From: Novosphingobium sp. BW1
GTDB lineage: Bacteria; Pseudomonadota; Alphaproteobacteria; Sphingomonadales; Sphingomonadaceae
NCBI RefSeq assembly: GCF_008107685.1
Contig: NZ_VIRF01000074.1
Span: 25,088-89,087, forward strand
Length of the DNA: 64,000 bases
Direction of reading: 5' to 3'
The notes beneath the pieces were generated by a model. It was given only the letters and a program-made list of their open reading frames with translations, did not search any database and had not been told where the DNA came from. Shown in pieces: positions 28,478 to 37,421 of the stretch. Position 1 is the first letter of the stretch. Each line of letters starts with the position of its first letter. The position numbers were made by a program, and so were the translations under genes.

Positions 28478-29275
28478 TTACTCCGCCGGAGCCTCGGCCG
28501 GGTCACCTTCCGCGACTTTCGCATCGCGCCGTTCGGTGAACCACATAAGCAGCAGCGTGCCCTCAAACAGCAGCAGCAGCGGCACCGCAAGGAGGACCTG
28601 CGAGATCACGTCGGGCGGGGTCGCGATCGCGGCCACCACGAAGATCCCGACGATCACGTAGCGGCGTGCGGCCACGGCCTGCGTGCGGGTGACGATCCCG
28701 GCGCGGTTGAGCAGCATCAGCAACACCGGCAGCAGGAAGCTGACGCCGAAGGCGAGGATGAACTGCATGACCAGCGAAAGGTAATCGCCCGTCCCCGGCA
28801 GCGCCTCGAGCTGGAGGCCGCCGGCGCTCCCCTGGAAGCCCAGGAAGAAGTGGAAGGCGGTCGGCATGACCACGTAGTAGGCCAGCGCCGCGCCCATGGT
28901 GAAGAGGATCGGGGTTGCAATCAGGAACGGCAGGAAGGCCTTCTTTTCCTTGGCGTAGAGGCCGGGTGCGATAAAGGCCCAGATCTGGTTGGCGATCACC
29001 GGGAAGCTGAAGAAGAAGGCGGCGAAGACCGCGATCTTCACTTCCACGAAGAAGGCTTCGTAGAGCTTGGTGTAGATCAGCTTGCCTTCACCCGCGGGGA
29101 AGGCGGCGGTCAGCGGGCGAACCAGGAAGCCGAAGATGTCGTCGGCAAAATAGAAGCAGATGCCGAAGGCAACGCCAAAGGCCAGAAACGCGCGCACGAG
29201 GCGCGAGCGCAGTTCGACGAGGTGATCGAGCAGGGGAGCCTGCGAATCGTCGATGTCGGAAATCTTGAAGGCCAT
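28478..29275 (-). CDS. tatC: Sec-independent protein translocase TatC
   Basis: 265 residues with six hydrophobic segments. It starts with DDSQAPLLDHLVELRSRLVR, the conserved cytoplasmic signal-binding segment. FSFPVIANQIWAFIAPGLY (with the conserved F-P and P-G-L) and VAAIATPPDVISQ follow. TatC recognises twin-arginine signal peptides and forms the core receptor with TatB. It is the last gene of the argS-to-tatC operon, 15 bases after tatB. Its stop adjoins dispersed repeat copy 3. Confidence 0.96.
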   Translation of the reverse strand: MAFKISDIDDSQAPLLDHLVELRSRLVRAFLAFGVAFGICFYFADDIFGFLVRPLTAAFPAGEGKLIYTKLYEAFFVEVKIAVFAAFFFSFPVIANQIWAFIAPGLYAKEKKAFLPFLIATPILFTMGAALAYYVVMPTAFHFFLGFQGSAGGLQLEALPGTGDYLSLVMQFILAFGVSFLLPVLLMLLNRAGIVTRTQAVAARRYVIVGIFVVAAIATPPDVISQVLLAVPLLLLFEGTLLLMWFTERRDAKVAEGDPAEAPAE

Positions 29276-29290
29276 GGCGCGAATGCTCGA

Positions 29291-29752
29291 TCAGGACGCG
29301 GGGCGGGCCGGGTCGGAGGCCGGCACGGGTTGGGGCTCGGACGCGGGTTCCGGCGTCGCTGCAGGCGGCACAGGACCTACGCCGGAGGGCGTGGACGCCG
29401 GTTCAGGCGCGGGCAGCGCCTCGGGCTCTGCCGGGGCGTCACCCTCGACGTTGTTCGCCTTTTCGGCGTCGGTCTTGGCCTTGCGCGGCGCTTCCATGTC
29501 CTCGGCGGTCGGCAGCTTGGGGGCCGCCTTCATGATCGCCTCGTTCTGTTCGCGCCACTTCTGCTCCATCTCCTCGAGTTCGGCTTCGCGCACCATCGCG
29601 TCGATCCCGGCGCGAAAATGCCCCGTGACCTTGCGCAACTTGCCGATCCAGCGGCCAGCCGTGCGCATCGCCAGGGGCATGTCCTTGGGCCCGATGACGA
29701 CGACCGCCACGATGACGACCATCAGGAGTTCCGTGGCTCCGATATCCAGCAT
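29291..29752 (-). CDS. tatB: Sec-independent translocase subunit TatB
   Basis: 153 residues. The single N-terminal membrane helix (LDIGATELLMVVIVAVVVIG) contains the TatB-specific Glu, followed by the hinge G-P-K-D and the amphipathic helix MPLAMRTAGRWIGKLRKVTG. The C-terminal half is Pro/Ala/Glu-rich and disordered. It pairs with TatC. It lies between tatA (21 bases) and tatC (15 bases). Confidence 0.93.
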   Translation of the reverse strand: MLDIGATELLMVVIVAVVVIGPKDMPLAMRTAGRWIGKLRKVTGHFRAGIDAMVREAELEEMEQKWREQNEAIMKAAPKLPTAEDMEAPRKAKTDAEKANNVEGDAPAEPEALPAPEPASTPSGVGPVPPAATPEPASEPQPVPASDPARPAS

Positions 29753-29773
29753 AGCCGTATCCGGCCGTCAGGC

Positions 29774-30016
29774 TCAGGCCTGGTCGCTCTTGGTGGTTTC
29801 GCTCGCGCTGGGCGCGGGGTCGGCCGAGGTGATCTGCGCGGGCTTGGCATCCGACTTGGTGGGCTTGGCCTCCTCCTCGTCCTCGTTCATGCCCTGCTTG
29901 AAGCTCTTGATGCCTTTGCCGAAGTCACCCATGATTTCGGAGACCTTGCCGCGACCGAACAGCACGAGCACGATCACAAGGACAATCAGCCAGTGCCAGA
30001 TCGAGAAGCTACCCAT
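29774..30016 (-). CDS. tatA: Sec-independent translocase subunit TatA
   Basis: 80 residues from the ATG at 30016; the ORF track to 30067 adds 17 residues foreign to TatA. Membrane helix [20 protein letters not shown] with the F-G-R-G-K hinge, amphipathic helix [19 protein letters not shown], acidic tail. It forms the pore-like oligomers of the Tat system. It is 66 bases downstream of scpB. Confidence 0.95.
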   Translation of the reverse strand: MGSFSIWHWLIVLVIVLVLFGRGKVSEIMGDFGKGIKSFKQGMNEDEEEAKPTKSDAKPAQITSADPAPSASETTKSDQA

Positions 30017-30082
30017 TATCCCAACTCCAAAAATACGTGCGACCGATTCCGGCCCTTCACGGGTCATCTAGGCGTTTTCCAA

Positions 30083-30733
30083 CTAAGTTGAAAGCCTGTC
30101 ATCGTTTAGACCCGGTTCGGTCGCAGGAAGGTCACCTTCTTGGGTTTCCGCTGAAATTCCGGGTCGCAATGCGTCCTCTACCATAGCATCATCGACCGCT
30201 TCGAGCAGCCCCGCGGCCCGCAATTCGTCAAATCCAGGCAATTCCTTGCGCGAAGACAGCCCGAAATGGGCGAGAAACGCGTCCGTCGTGGCATAGATCA
30301 CGGGCCGTCCGGGCACCTCCCGGCGCCCTGCCGTGCGCACCCAGCCCGCCTCGATCAGCACGTCGAGCGTCCCCTTAGCGGTCTGCACGCCGCGGATAGC
30401 CTCGATCTCGGCGCGGCTGACGGGCTCGTGGTAGGCAACCATGGCCAGGACCTCGGTTGCCGCGCGCGAGAGGCGGCGCACCTCCTCCTTCTCACGGCGC
30501 AGGAGGTGGGCCAGATCGGGTGCGGTTTCGAAGTGCCAGTGGCGTCCCCGCTCAACAAGCCGGATGCCGCGCCCTTGGTAGTGCGCCTGAAGCGCCTGGA
30601 GCGCCGGACGCACCTCGCCATCGCCCAGGTGCCGCGAGATCTGCTCGGCCGTCATCGGCGCCTCGGCCGCGAAGAGCGTCGCCTCGACCGCGCGCTCCAT
30701 CTCGCCGGGCGCAGGAATATCCGGCTCGCTCAT
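30083..30733 (-). CDS. scpB: Segregation and condensation protein B
   Basis: 216 residues. Two winged helices are visible: AVEATLFAAEAPMTAEQISR and the second with LSRAATEVLAMVAYHEPVSR, then EIEAIRGVQTAKGTLDVLIE and YATTDAFLAHFGLSS. This is the ScpB pattern. With ScpA it forms the kleisin-kite part of the SMC condensin (the smc gene is at 55298). ATG overlaps the end of scpA by four bases. Confidence 0.95.
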   Translation of the reverse strand: MSEPDIPAPGEMERAVEATLFAAEAPMTAEQISRHLGDGEVRPALQALQAHYQGRGIRLVERGRHWHFETAPDLAHLLRREKEEVRRLSRAATEVLAMVAYHEPVSRAEIEAIRGVQTAKGTLDVLIEAGWVRTAGRREVPGRPVIYATTDAFLAHFGLSSRKELPGFDELRAAGLLEAVDDAMVEDALRPGISAETQEGDLPATEPGLNDDRLST

Positions 30734-31590
30734 GTCGGCAGCGCTCGCACCTGGAGGGGCCCAAAGACGCTCTCTTGCACCAATTCGACCTTGCCCGCCT
30801 TCGCAAGCTCCAGCGCCGCGACGAAACTGGAGGCGAGCGCGGACTTGCGCAACTGCGGATCGGCCCAGTCCTCCTTGGAAGGAGGCACGAATTCGCGCAA
30901 TTCCATCCAGTCCAGGGCGACGCCCACCATCGCCGAGACCCGCGCAATCGCACTGTCGAGGCTCATCACCCTACGCTCGCGCACGTGGTGGACGGCGGGC
31001 TGGGCACGCAGCTTCACATCGCCATAGGCGCGCACGAGGTCGAGCCAGGAACACTGCCAGGCGTTACGCTTCTCCACCCGCAGTCCCTCGGGCGCACCGC
31101 GCCGGAAAACATCGCGCCCCAGCCGGTCCCGCCCCATCAGCCGGGCCGCTGCCTCGCGCATGGCGCCCAGGCGCTGGAGGCGCAGTTGCAGGCGCATCGC
31201 CAGCTCCTCGGGGCTGGGATCGGGTTGCTCCTCCTTGGGCAGCAGCAGCGAGGACTTGAGATAGGCGAGCCAGGCCGCCATCACGAGATAGTCCGCCGCG
31301 ATTTCCAGGCGCATCTCGCCCGCCGTGTCGATATAATCGAGATAGGCATCGACGAGTTCGAGGATGGAAATGCGGCGCAGGTCCACCTTCTGGCGCCGCG
31401 CGAGATCGAGCAGGAGGTCGAGCGGCCCTTCCCAGCCCTCGATTTCGATATAGAGCGCCTGGCGGCGCTGTTCGGCGGGCGAAACTGCGTCCCAAACTGC
31501 CTCGGCTTCGCCCAACGCAATACCGGGATCACGCTGGCCCGATCCGCGGAGCTCGGCACGCGAAGGCGAAGGCTCGCCGTCCCCGACCAC
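30730..31590 (-). CDS. scpA: Segregation and condensation protein A (kleisin)
   Basis: 286 residues from a GTG three bases after the nagZ stop. Core signature: EGWEGPLDLLLDLARRQKVD and LVDAYLDYIDTAGEMRLEIA, DYLVMAAWLAYLKSSLLLP. The C-terminal winged helix SSFVAALELAKAGKVELVQE completes the kleisin. The N-terminal ~45 residues before the core are longer than in most ScpA and could be a wrongly extended start, but no ATG offers a better choice. It connects SMC heads. Confidence 0.92.
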   Translation of the reverse strand: MVGDGEPSPSRAELRGSGQRDPGIALGEAEAVWDAVSPAEQRRQALYIEIEGWEGPLDLLLDLARRQKVDLRRISILELVDAYLDYIDTAGEMRLEIAADYLVMAAWLAYLKSSLLLPKEEQPDPSPEELAMRLQLRLQRLGAMREAAARLMGRDRLGRDVFRRGAPEGLRVEKRNAWQCSWLDLVRAYGDVKLRAQPAVHHVRERRVMSLDSAIARVSAMVGVALDWMELREFVPPSKEDWADPQLRKSALASSFVAALELAKAGKVELVQESVFGPLQVRALPT

Positions 31591-31593
31591 GCC

Positions 31594-32607
31594 TCAGGCG
31601 ACGCCCTGCGCCAGAAGCGCTTCGCGCCGGGCGACGAGCGCTGCATGATCACCGGTGCCCGCATCCTCGGGGCAGGACGCCATGGCCCTCTCCAGCCGCG
31701 CGCGCGCTTCCGGCGTGATCGTGGGCAGCGCCTTGGCGATCCCCACCATGTCGTCCATCTTCGCCCAGCAATTGAGCGCGATATCGCAGCCTGCCGCAAT
31801 CGCGCGCGCGGCGCGTTCGGGCAACGAGCCCGAAAGCGCCTCCATGTCGAGATCGTCGGTCAGGAGCAGCCCGTCAAAGCCGATGCGCCCGCGGATGATC
31901 TCCTGCACCACGAAGGGCGAGAGCGTGCCCGGATTGTCCGCGTCCCAGGCGGTGTAGCGCACGTGCGCGGTCATGCCGATGGGCGCGTGCGCCAGCGTAC
32001 GGAAAGGCCGCAGGTCAACCTCCAGCTCCTCCGCGCTGGCGGTGACGGTGGGCAGTTCCTTGTGGCTATCGGCCATGGCGCGTCCGTGGCCGGGAATGTG
32101 CTTGATGCAGCCCAGCACGCCTGCACGGGCCAGGCCGTCAAGCGTCGCGCGGCCCAAGGCCGCGACGCGCATCGGATCGTGGCCAAAGGCCCGGTCGCCG
32201 ATGACGTCATGCGCACCCTTCTGGCGCACGTCGAGCGAAGGGTGGCAATCAACCGTGATGCCCGCTTCGGCAAGATCCAGCCCGAGCGCCTCCCCGTTGG
32301 CGCGCGCGGCCTCGATGGCGGTGGCGGGCGCGTGGTCGTACACGCGGTCGAACACCTCGCCCGGCGGATAGGCGGGCCAGACCGGCGGCTTCATGCGCGC
32401 GACGCGCCCGCCTTCCTGGTCGATGCAGATGAAAAGATCGTCGCGGCCATGCAGATCGCGCAGCGCATCGGTCAGCGCGCGCAGCTGGGCGCGGTCGGCG
32501 ACATTGCGCCCGAAGAGAATGTAGCCGGCCGGGTCGGCGTCGCGGAAGAAGGCGGCTTCATCCGCCGTGAGGACGTGCCCCGAAAGGCCGAAAATCGCAG
32601 GAACCAT
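31594..32607 (-). CDS. nagZ: Beta-N-acetylhexosaminidase NagZ
   Basis: 337 residues, GH3 family. Motifs: DPAGYILFGRNVADRAQL, CIDQEGGRVARMKPPVWP, the His/Asp loop GCIKHIPGHGRAMADSH, and the nucleophile region GLLLTDDLDMEAL. It removes GlcNAc from anhydro-muropeptides in the cytoplasm during peptidoglycan recycling and affects AmpC-type beta-lactamase signalling where present. It is preceded by the SPOR gene (104 bases) in the argS operon. Confidence 0.94.
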   Translation of the reverse strand: MVPAIFGLSGHVLTADEAAFFRDADPAGYILFGRNVADRAQLRALTDALRDLHGRDDLFICIDQEGGRVARMKPPVWPAYPPGEVFDRVYDHAPATAIEAARANGEALGLDLAEAGITVDCHPSLDVRQKGAHDVIGDRAFGHDPMRVAALGRATLDGLARAGVLGCIKHIPGHGRAMADSHKELPTVTASAEELEVDLRPFRTLAHAPIGMTAHVRYTAWDADNPGTLSPFVVQEIIRGRIGFDGLLLTDDLDMEALSGSLPERAARAIAAGCDIALNCWAKMDDMVGIAKALPTITPEARARLERAMASCPEDAGTGDHAALVARREALLAQGVA

Positions 32608-32711
32608 GCCGATTTATCGCCCAATCCGCGCAGGCAGGCAAGCCGCGCGCGCGCGCGATGTGTGGACGAGCGCCGGACGGGAACGCTGCCCCGCCTGCGG
32701 CGATGCTCCGC

Positions 32712-33656
32712 TCAGTTCTTGACCTGGCAGGCGAGGCCAGCGCCGCGCATGTCCGCGCAGAGCGCCTTGGCCGCCTTGAGATCGCCCGGAAGCGCCTGAA
32801 GACGATAGACCGTACCGATGTCGGCCTGGCCCTGCACCACGCGGTGGCTCATATCGCCAAAGGGCGCGTACTGGCCTTTCAGCGTCTGCCAACCCTTTTC
32901 TGCCCCCTCGCGCGATGTGTAGGCGCCGACCTGAACTCCGACGCCGCTTGGCGCGGCGGGCTCTTCTGCCTTGGCCGCAGGCACGGGCTTCGACTGGGGC
33001 GCGGCAGCACTGGACTCGGCCTCGTCCAGGCCATCAAAGCCTGGCCCGGGAAGTTCCTCCTCGGCGATCTGAGGTGTGCGCGACTGGCCTTCGGCCACCG
33101 CGAAGCTGGTGTCGCCAGTTCCGCTCACGACTTCGCCGCCCGGATTCTCGGGACGGGTCTTGTAGGGTTCCTCGGGCGCCTCGATCACGCCGCCATCCGC
33201 GACGAGTTCCTCGTCCGAGCGCCCGGCGAGCGCCCACAGGATGCCGCCGCCCAAAAGAGCAATGGCCACAAGCGCGGCCAGCAAGAGGATCGTGGTCTGG
33301 CCCACCCCACCGCGTTCGTCCTCGTAGTCCTCATCGTCGCCTTCGAGCCAGGGCAGGCGCATCTCGCCATCGCCCAGATCCAGTTCCCTCGCGCTCTCCG
33401 GCGAATCCTGCGTTGCCGAGCCGAAGCTGGCGGCAACCCCGGCAGCCGGGGCGGCGCCTGGCATGGGGAAGGGATCGGCGTCCTCACCGAAGGGATCGGG
33501 CCCGAAGGGATCGGGCTCGGCACCGGGCGCCTGCGGATCGGTGCCCAGGCCATTGGCGGAGGTCCAGGCCCCTCCCGCACCTGCGCCCGGGCCTGCGCCC
33601 GATCCATTTGCCGCGGACATGCCGTCCTCAGTCCTGTCCGAAGCCCCGTGCGTCAT
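32712..33656 (-). CDS. SPOR-domain membrane protein
   Basis: 314 residues from the ATG at 33656, three bases after the argS stop, with GGAGG 11 bases upstream; an ATG at 33620 with GAGG close by is an alternative. A Gly/Pro/Asp-rich cytoplasmic head (~115 residues) is followed by one membrane helix (TILLLAALVAIALLGGGILW). An acidic/Pro-rich periplasmic linker then leads to a C-terminal SPOR domain (VGVQVGAYTSREGAEKGWQT). SPOR domains bind denuded glycan strands at the division septum. The argS-SPOR-nagZ order is widespread in alphaproteobacteria. Confidence 0.9.
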   Translation of the reverse strand: MTHGASDRTEDGMSAANGSGAGPGAGAGGAWTSANGLGTDPQAPGAEPDPFGPDPFGEDADPFPMPGAAPAAGVAASFGSATQDSPESARELDLGDGEMRLPWLEGDDEDYEDERGGVGQTTILLLAALVAIALLGGGILWALAGRSDEELVADGGVIEAPEEPYKTRPENPGGEVVSGTGDTSFAVAEGQSRTPQIAEEELPGPGFDGLDEAESSAAAPQSKPVPAAKAEEPAAPSGVGVQVGAYTSREGAEKGWQTLKGQYAPFGDMSHRVVQGQADIGTVYRLQALPGDLKAAKALCADMRGAGLACQVKN

Positions 33657-33659
33657 AAA

Positions 33660-35408
33660 TCACATTTCCTCCACGGCCTCGACGCCCAGAAGCGCCAGGC
33701 CGTTGCGAATGATCTGCCCCACCTGCACGGCCAGGAATAGCCGCGCGGATGTAAGGTTAACGTCCGATGCGTTAACAATCCGCTTTTCCGGACTATCGTT
33801 ACCCAGGTTATAATACCCATGGAATGCGGCAGCCAGATCGTGGAGGTAGAACGCCACGCGGTGCGGTTCACGCGCGGCCGCAGCCGCCTCGATCACGCGC
33901 GGGAACTGCGCGAGCAGCTTGGCCAGCTCCAGATCATCCTCGCCCAGGAGCGCGACGTGCTGGGCCGAAGCCACCGTGTCGAGATCGGCCTTGGCCTTGC
34001 GCAAGATCGACTGGATGCGCGCGTGGGCATACTGGACATAGAAGACCGGGTTGTCCTTGCTCGTCTCCACCACCTTGGCAAAATCAAAGTCCATCTGCGC
34101 GTCGGGCTTGCGGGTGAGCATGGTGAAGCGCACCACGTCCTTGCCCACTTCCTCGACCATGTCGGCGATGGTGATGAAGTTGCCCGAACGCTTGGACATC
34201 TTGACCGGCTCGCCGTCGCGCAGGAGCTGGACCATCTGCACCAGCTTGATCTCGAAGGGAGTTGCCTCGCCTTCTGCCCCCGTCATCGCCTTGACCGCGG
34301 CCTTGATCCGCTTGACGGTGCCCGCATGGTCCGCACCCCAGATGTCAACGAGCGCGTCGGCACTCTGCGCCTTCTGGAAGTGGTAGGCGAGGTCGGCGCC
34401 GAAGTAGGTCCAGGTGCCGTCCGACTTCTTGATCGGGCGATCCTGGTCGTCGCCGAACTGGGTCGACTTGAACAGCGGCAGCTCGACCGGCTCCCAGTCC
34501 TCGGGCGTCTTGCCCTTGGGCGCTTCGAGCACGCCGTCATAGACAAGGCCGCGTTCGCGCAGCCACACCTCGGCCTCATCGGGCTTTCCGCTGGCCTGCA
34601 GCTCGGCTTCCGAGCTGAACACGTCATGGCGGATGCCCAGCTGTGCAAGGTCGGCGCGGATCATGTCCATCATCGCAGCGACCGCCTTCACGCGGAACAG
34701 GGCCAGCCACTCCGATTCGGGCGCCTCGGCGTACTGGTCGCCGAACTCTTCAGCGAGCTTTGCGCCCACCGGCTTCAGGTAGTCGCCCGGGTAGAGCCCC
34801 TCGGGGATCACCGCCTCGCCAAGGCCGAGCGCCTCGCGGTAGCGGATGTGCGCCGAGCGGGCGAGGACCTGCACCTGCGCGCCCGCGTCGTTGACGTAGT
34901 ATTCCTTGATGACCTTGTGGCCTGCGTATTCGAGCAGGGTCGCCAGCGCATCGCCGACCACCGCGCCGCGGCAGTGCCCCATGTGCATGGGGCCCGTCGG
35001 GTTGGCCGAAACGTACTCGACGTTGACCTTGCTGCCTCCGCCCAGGGTCGAGCGGCCGTAGTCTGTGCCAAGCGCTGCAATCGCGCCCAGTTCGTCGATC
35101 CACGCGGCAGGTGCCAGGCGCAGGTTGATGAAGCCCGGCCCCGCGATCTCGGCAGAAGTCACCGCATCGAGCTTCGAAAGCTCGGCGACGAGCGCCTCTG
35201 CAAGGTCGCGCGGCTTGATCTTGGCAGGCTTGGCCAGGACCATCGCCGCGTTGGTCGCCAGGTCCCCGTGGGAGGGATCGCGCGGCGGCTCGACCGTGAT
35301 CGCGCTTCGCTTCAGTTCGCCCGGCAGGGTTCCGGCGGCTTCCAGCGCGTCGAGTGCGGTCGAAAGGTGGCCTGCAAAGGCAGCGTAAAGGGTCTGGATC
35401 GTGGTCAT
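33660..35408 (-). CDS. argS: Arginyl-tRNA synthetase
   Basis: 582 residues from the ATG at 35408; the 27 upstream codons of the open frame are not family-like. Class I motifs: ANPTGPMHMGHCRGAVVGDA with the HIGH-type sequence HMGH, and VKMSKRSGNFITI with KMSKR. The N-terminal ArgS-specific domain (Add1) and C-terminal DALR domain (ending LALLGVEAVEEM) are both present. First gene of the eight-gene operon running down to tatC. Confidence 0.96.
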   Translation of the reverse strand: MTTIQTLYAAFAGHLSTALDALEAAGTLPGELKRSAITVEPPRDPSHGDLATNAAMVLAKPAKIKPRDLAEALVAELSKLDAVTSAEIAGPGFINLRLAPAAWIDELGAIAALGTDYGRSTLGGGSKVNVEYVSANPTGPMHMGHCRGAVVGDALATLLEYAGHKVIKEYYVNDAGAQVQVLARSAHIRYREALGLGEAVIPEGLYPGDYLKPVGAKLAEEFGDQYAEAPESEWLALFRVKAVAAMMDMIRADLAQLGIRHDVFSSEAELQASGKPDEAEVWLRERGLVYDGVLEAPKGKTPEDWEPVELPLFKSTQFGDDQDRPIKKSDGTWTYFGADLAYHFQKAQSADALVDIWGADHAGTVKRIKAAVKAMTGAEGEATPFEIKLVQMVQLLRDGEPVKMSKRSGNFITIADMVEEVGKDVVRFTMLTRKPDAQMDFDFAKVVETSKDNPVFYVQYAHARIQSILRKAKADLDTVASAQHVALLGEDDLELAKLLAQFPRVIEAAAAAREPHRVAFYLHDLAAAFHGYYNLGNDSPEKRIVNASDVNLTSARLFLAVQVGQIIRNGLALLGVEAVEEM

Positions 35409-35490
35409 GATGGCGCGCGGATAGCCCAAGTTTGCGAAAAGGGGAACAGGCCGTAGCGCCCCCGATCCACGCGCGGCCGCCCGTCCCACG

Positions 35491-35526
35491 AAAAAAGGCA
35501 GGCATCCCGGAGGAGGCCTGCCTTTT
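35491..35526 (-). terminator. Bidirectional terminator between DUF4168 gene and argS
   Basis: AAAAAAGGCAGGC, a 12-base loop, GCCTGCCTTTTCC. On the minus strand it follows the DUF4168 gene stop by 110 bases. Confidence 0.75.
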
Positions 35527-35635
35527 CCCTGCCTCCCGGCCCGCCCGTATCAGAGGGGCAAATGGCGGGAAGGAAGCAGCCGGGAGACGCAGCGGCCCCC
35601 CGGTCCATGCGGCCCGGCAAGGCCGCCGCATTGCA

Positions 35636-35992
35636 TCACGGATTGCCGGTTGCGGCCGACTGGATGCGCTGCATGAGGGTCGTGTCGCTGCGCGAAGCGA
35701 CCGCGATCTGGTTGAACTTCTCAGGGGACAGGCCCGAGCTCTGGACGGCGCCAGCCATCTTGGCCTGCTTTTCCTCGGCCGAAACTGCGGTGTCCTTCTG
35801 GATGTTCTGGATGCTGACCGCGGCGGTGGCAAACTGCTTCACCTCCTGGTCGCTGAAATCCGCGCTCGAGGCCGCGGCGCCGGGGGCCTGCTGGGGAGCA
35901 GGTTGCGGCGCGCTCTGGGCCTGGACGGCACCGCCGGTTGCGACGGCGCCAAGGGCTGCGGTGCCCGCAAGGGCAAGCTTCATGCGGTTCAT
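35636..35992 (-). CDS. DUF4168-like exported protein
   Basis: 118 residues. Signal peptide KLALAGTAALGAVATGGAVQA, a Gln/Pro/Ala-rich linker, then a helical domain: FSDQEVKQFATAAVSIQNIQ and SSGLSPEKFNQIAVASRSDT, ending LMQRIQSAA. This matches DUF4168 (helix with F-x-x-A, then S-x-E-x-F-N-x-I). Found widely in alphaproteobacteria and cyanobacteria; function unknown. Its promoter region is shared with the divergent bestrophin gene and holds repeat copy 4. Confidence 0.8.
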   Translation of the reverse strand: MNRMKLALAGTAALGAVATGGAVQAQSAPQPAPQQAPGAAASSADFSDQEVKQFATAAVSIQNIQKDTAVSAEEKQAKMAGAVQSSGLSPEKFNQIAVASRSDTTLMQRIQSAATGNP

Positions 35993-36370
35993 GTCGTTCT
36001 CCGATCGTTTTCGTCACGTTCGAGCCTCAATTTCGGCACGCGAAGCCTCGATGCAAGCGCGCACCTGACACCGCGTGGCTCTCCAGAGACAAAACGAACC
36101 CGTTGACAAACAGGCAACAAATTGCGCTGGCAGACCGTTCTCCAGCCGCGACAAATTGGAGGCGACAACAGAAGGACAAGACCTTTCCAAGGGGCCATCG
36201 CCCCTTGACACGCGGCAACGGCGACCTCCCGCTTCTCTGCCCCGGTGCCGCGCGGGAGGTGCGGTCGACATTATGGGGAGCTGGAAGACGATGGCCCTCG
36301 GAACCCTCTTTCTGATTGGATAGGTTTTCCACCCCCGGCGCGATTCGCGTCCCATCCAGAGCCCTGCCTG
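35993..36370. other. Divergent intergenic region DUF4168 / bestrophin
   Basis: 378 bases, no gene. A TTGACA at 36103-36108 (plus strand) could be a -35 element but no good -10 follows at normal spacing. Repeat copy 4 is at 36187-36301, 69 bases before the bestrophin start. Confidence 0.55.
36187..36301 (-). repeat. Dispersed ~114-bp hairpin-capped element, copy 4 (B end left)
   Basis: B-end hairpin CAAGGGGCCATCGCCCCTTG, then GGCGACCTCCCG; right part GGTGCGGTCGACATTATGGG and an A-end remnant GACGATGGCCCTCGG, followed by AACCCTCTTTCTG. The A-side stem is degenerate on one arm. Unlike most copies this one lies between divergent genes, so it cannot be a simple terminator. Confidence 0.8.
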
Positions 36371-37270
36371 ATGATCGTACGCAACACTCCCTGCTTCCGC
36401 GATGTGCTGATCGCCACTCGCGGCTCGATCCTGCCCCAGATCCTGCGCCCGCTGCTGGTCGTGCTGGCGGCATCGCTGATTGCCGTGCTGATCGGACAGG
36501 CCGCGCCATCCTGGCTGGCCCCGCTCCACGCAATGCCCTTCACCCTGATCGGCCTCTCGCTCTCCATCTTCATGAGCTTTCGCAACACGGTGTGCTACAA
36601 CCGCTGGTGGGAAGGCCGCCAGCTGTGGGGGCGGCTCATCAACGCCGCGCGCAGTTTCGCGCGCCAGACCGCGGCGCTCGAACGCGCGCACGCCGCCCCG
36701 CTGCTCGAAACGCTGGCTGGCTTCACCGCGGGACTTGCCGCGCGCCTTCGCGAGGAGGACGAGGTCACCGCCATCGCCCGCTACGCTGCGCGCGACGCAG
36801 ACTGGACAGGCGCGCCCAATCCCACCGACGCGGTCCTGCGCGCGGTCGGCATGGGCTGCCGCGCGCTCACCGACGCGCGCGTTATCGATGCCATCCACTA
36901 CTCGGTGCTGGAAAGCCAGCTCAGCGAGATGGCCTCGGTCCAGGGTGGGTGCGAGCGGATCAAGGCAACGCCGGTGCCCTTCTCCTATTCGCTGCTGCTC
37001 CACCGCACGGCCTATGCCTTCTGCCTGCTCCTGCCCTTCGCGCTGGTCCCGCAGCTGGGCTGGTGGGCGCCCTTCCCCGCCTTCCTTGTCGCCTATGCCT
37101 TCTTTGGCCTCGATGCGCTGGGCGACCAGCTCAGCGATCCCTTCGGCCGCGACGAGAACGACCTGCCGCTTGCCGCCATGGTCCGCACCATCGAGCGCGA
37201 CCTCCTCCACGCCGCAGGCCACCGCGAACTTCCCCCTGTCATCGAGCCGGACGGCTACGTGCTGAACTGA
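36371..37270 (+). CDS. Bestrophin-family channel protein
   Basis: 299 residues from the ATG at 36371. Several hydrophobic segments, and the family signature LSIFMSFRNTVCYNRWWEGR (bestrophin S-F-R-x-N-x-x-Y-x-R-W-W-E). A later DPFGRDENDLPLAAM matches the C-terminal bestrophin motif (D-P-F-G-x-D-x-N-D-L-P). Bacterial members form pentameric cation or anion channels in the inner membrane. The upstream ORF extension runs through repeat copy 4 and is not coding. Confidence 0.9.
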   Translation: MIVRNTPCFRDVLIATRGSILPQILRPLLVVLAASLIAVLIGQAAPSWLAPLHAMPFTLIGLSLSIFMSFRNTVCYNRWWEGRQLWGRLINAARSFARQTAALERAHAAPLLETLAGFTAGLAARLREEDEVTAIARYAARDADWTGAPNPTDAVLRAVGMGCRALTDARVIDAIHYSVLESQLSEMASVQGGCERIKATPVPFSYSLLLHRTAYAFCLLLPFALVPQLGWWAPFPAFLVAYAFFGLDALGDQLSDPFGRDENDLPLAAMVRTIERDLLHAAGHRELPPVIEPDGYVLN

Positions 37271-37421
37271 AGCGCCCTGCACATCTGATGCATCATTTCG
37301 GCCACACTCTGGCAAAAGACATTGAAATCAAAATCGGTTAACTACTCTTTTGCCGAGACGACGTCATAGCCCTGCCACGAAGATCTCATGTCGAGATTTT
37401 CCTGAAACGGGGGCTCTTCCA

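Noticed and set aside
30457..32799. 780-codon frame opposite scpA and nagZ
   Set aside because: Antisense shadow of scpB-scpA-nagZ; no start signal and no recognisable domain.
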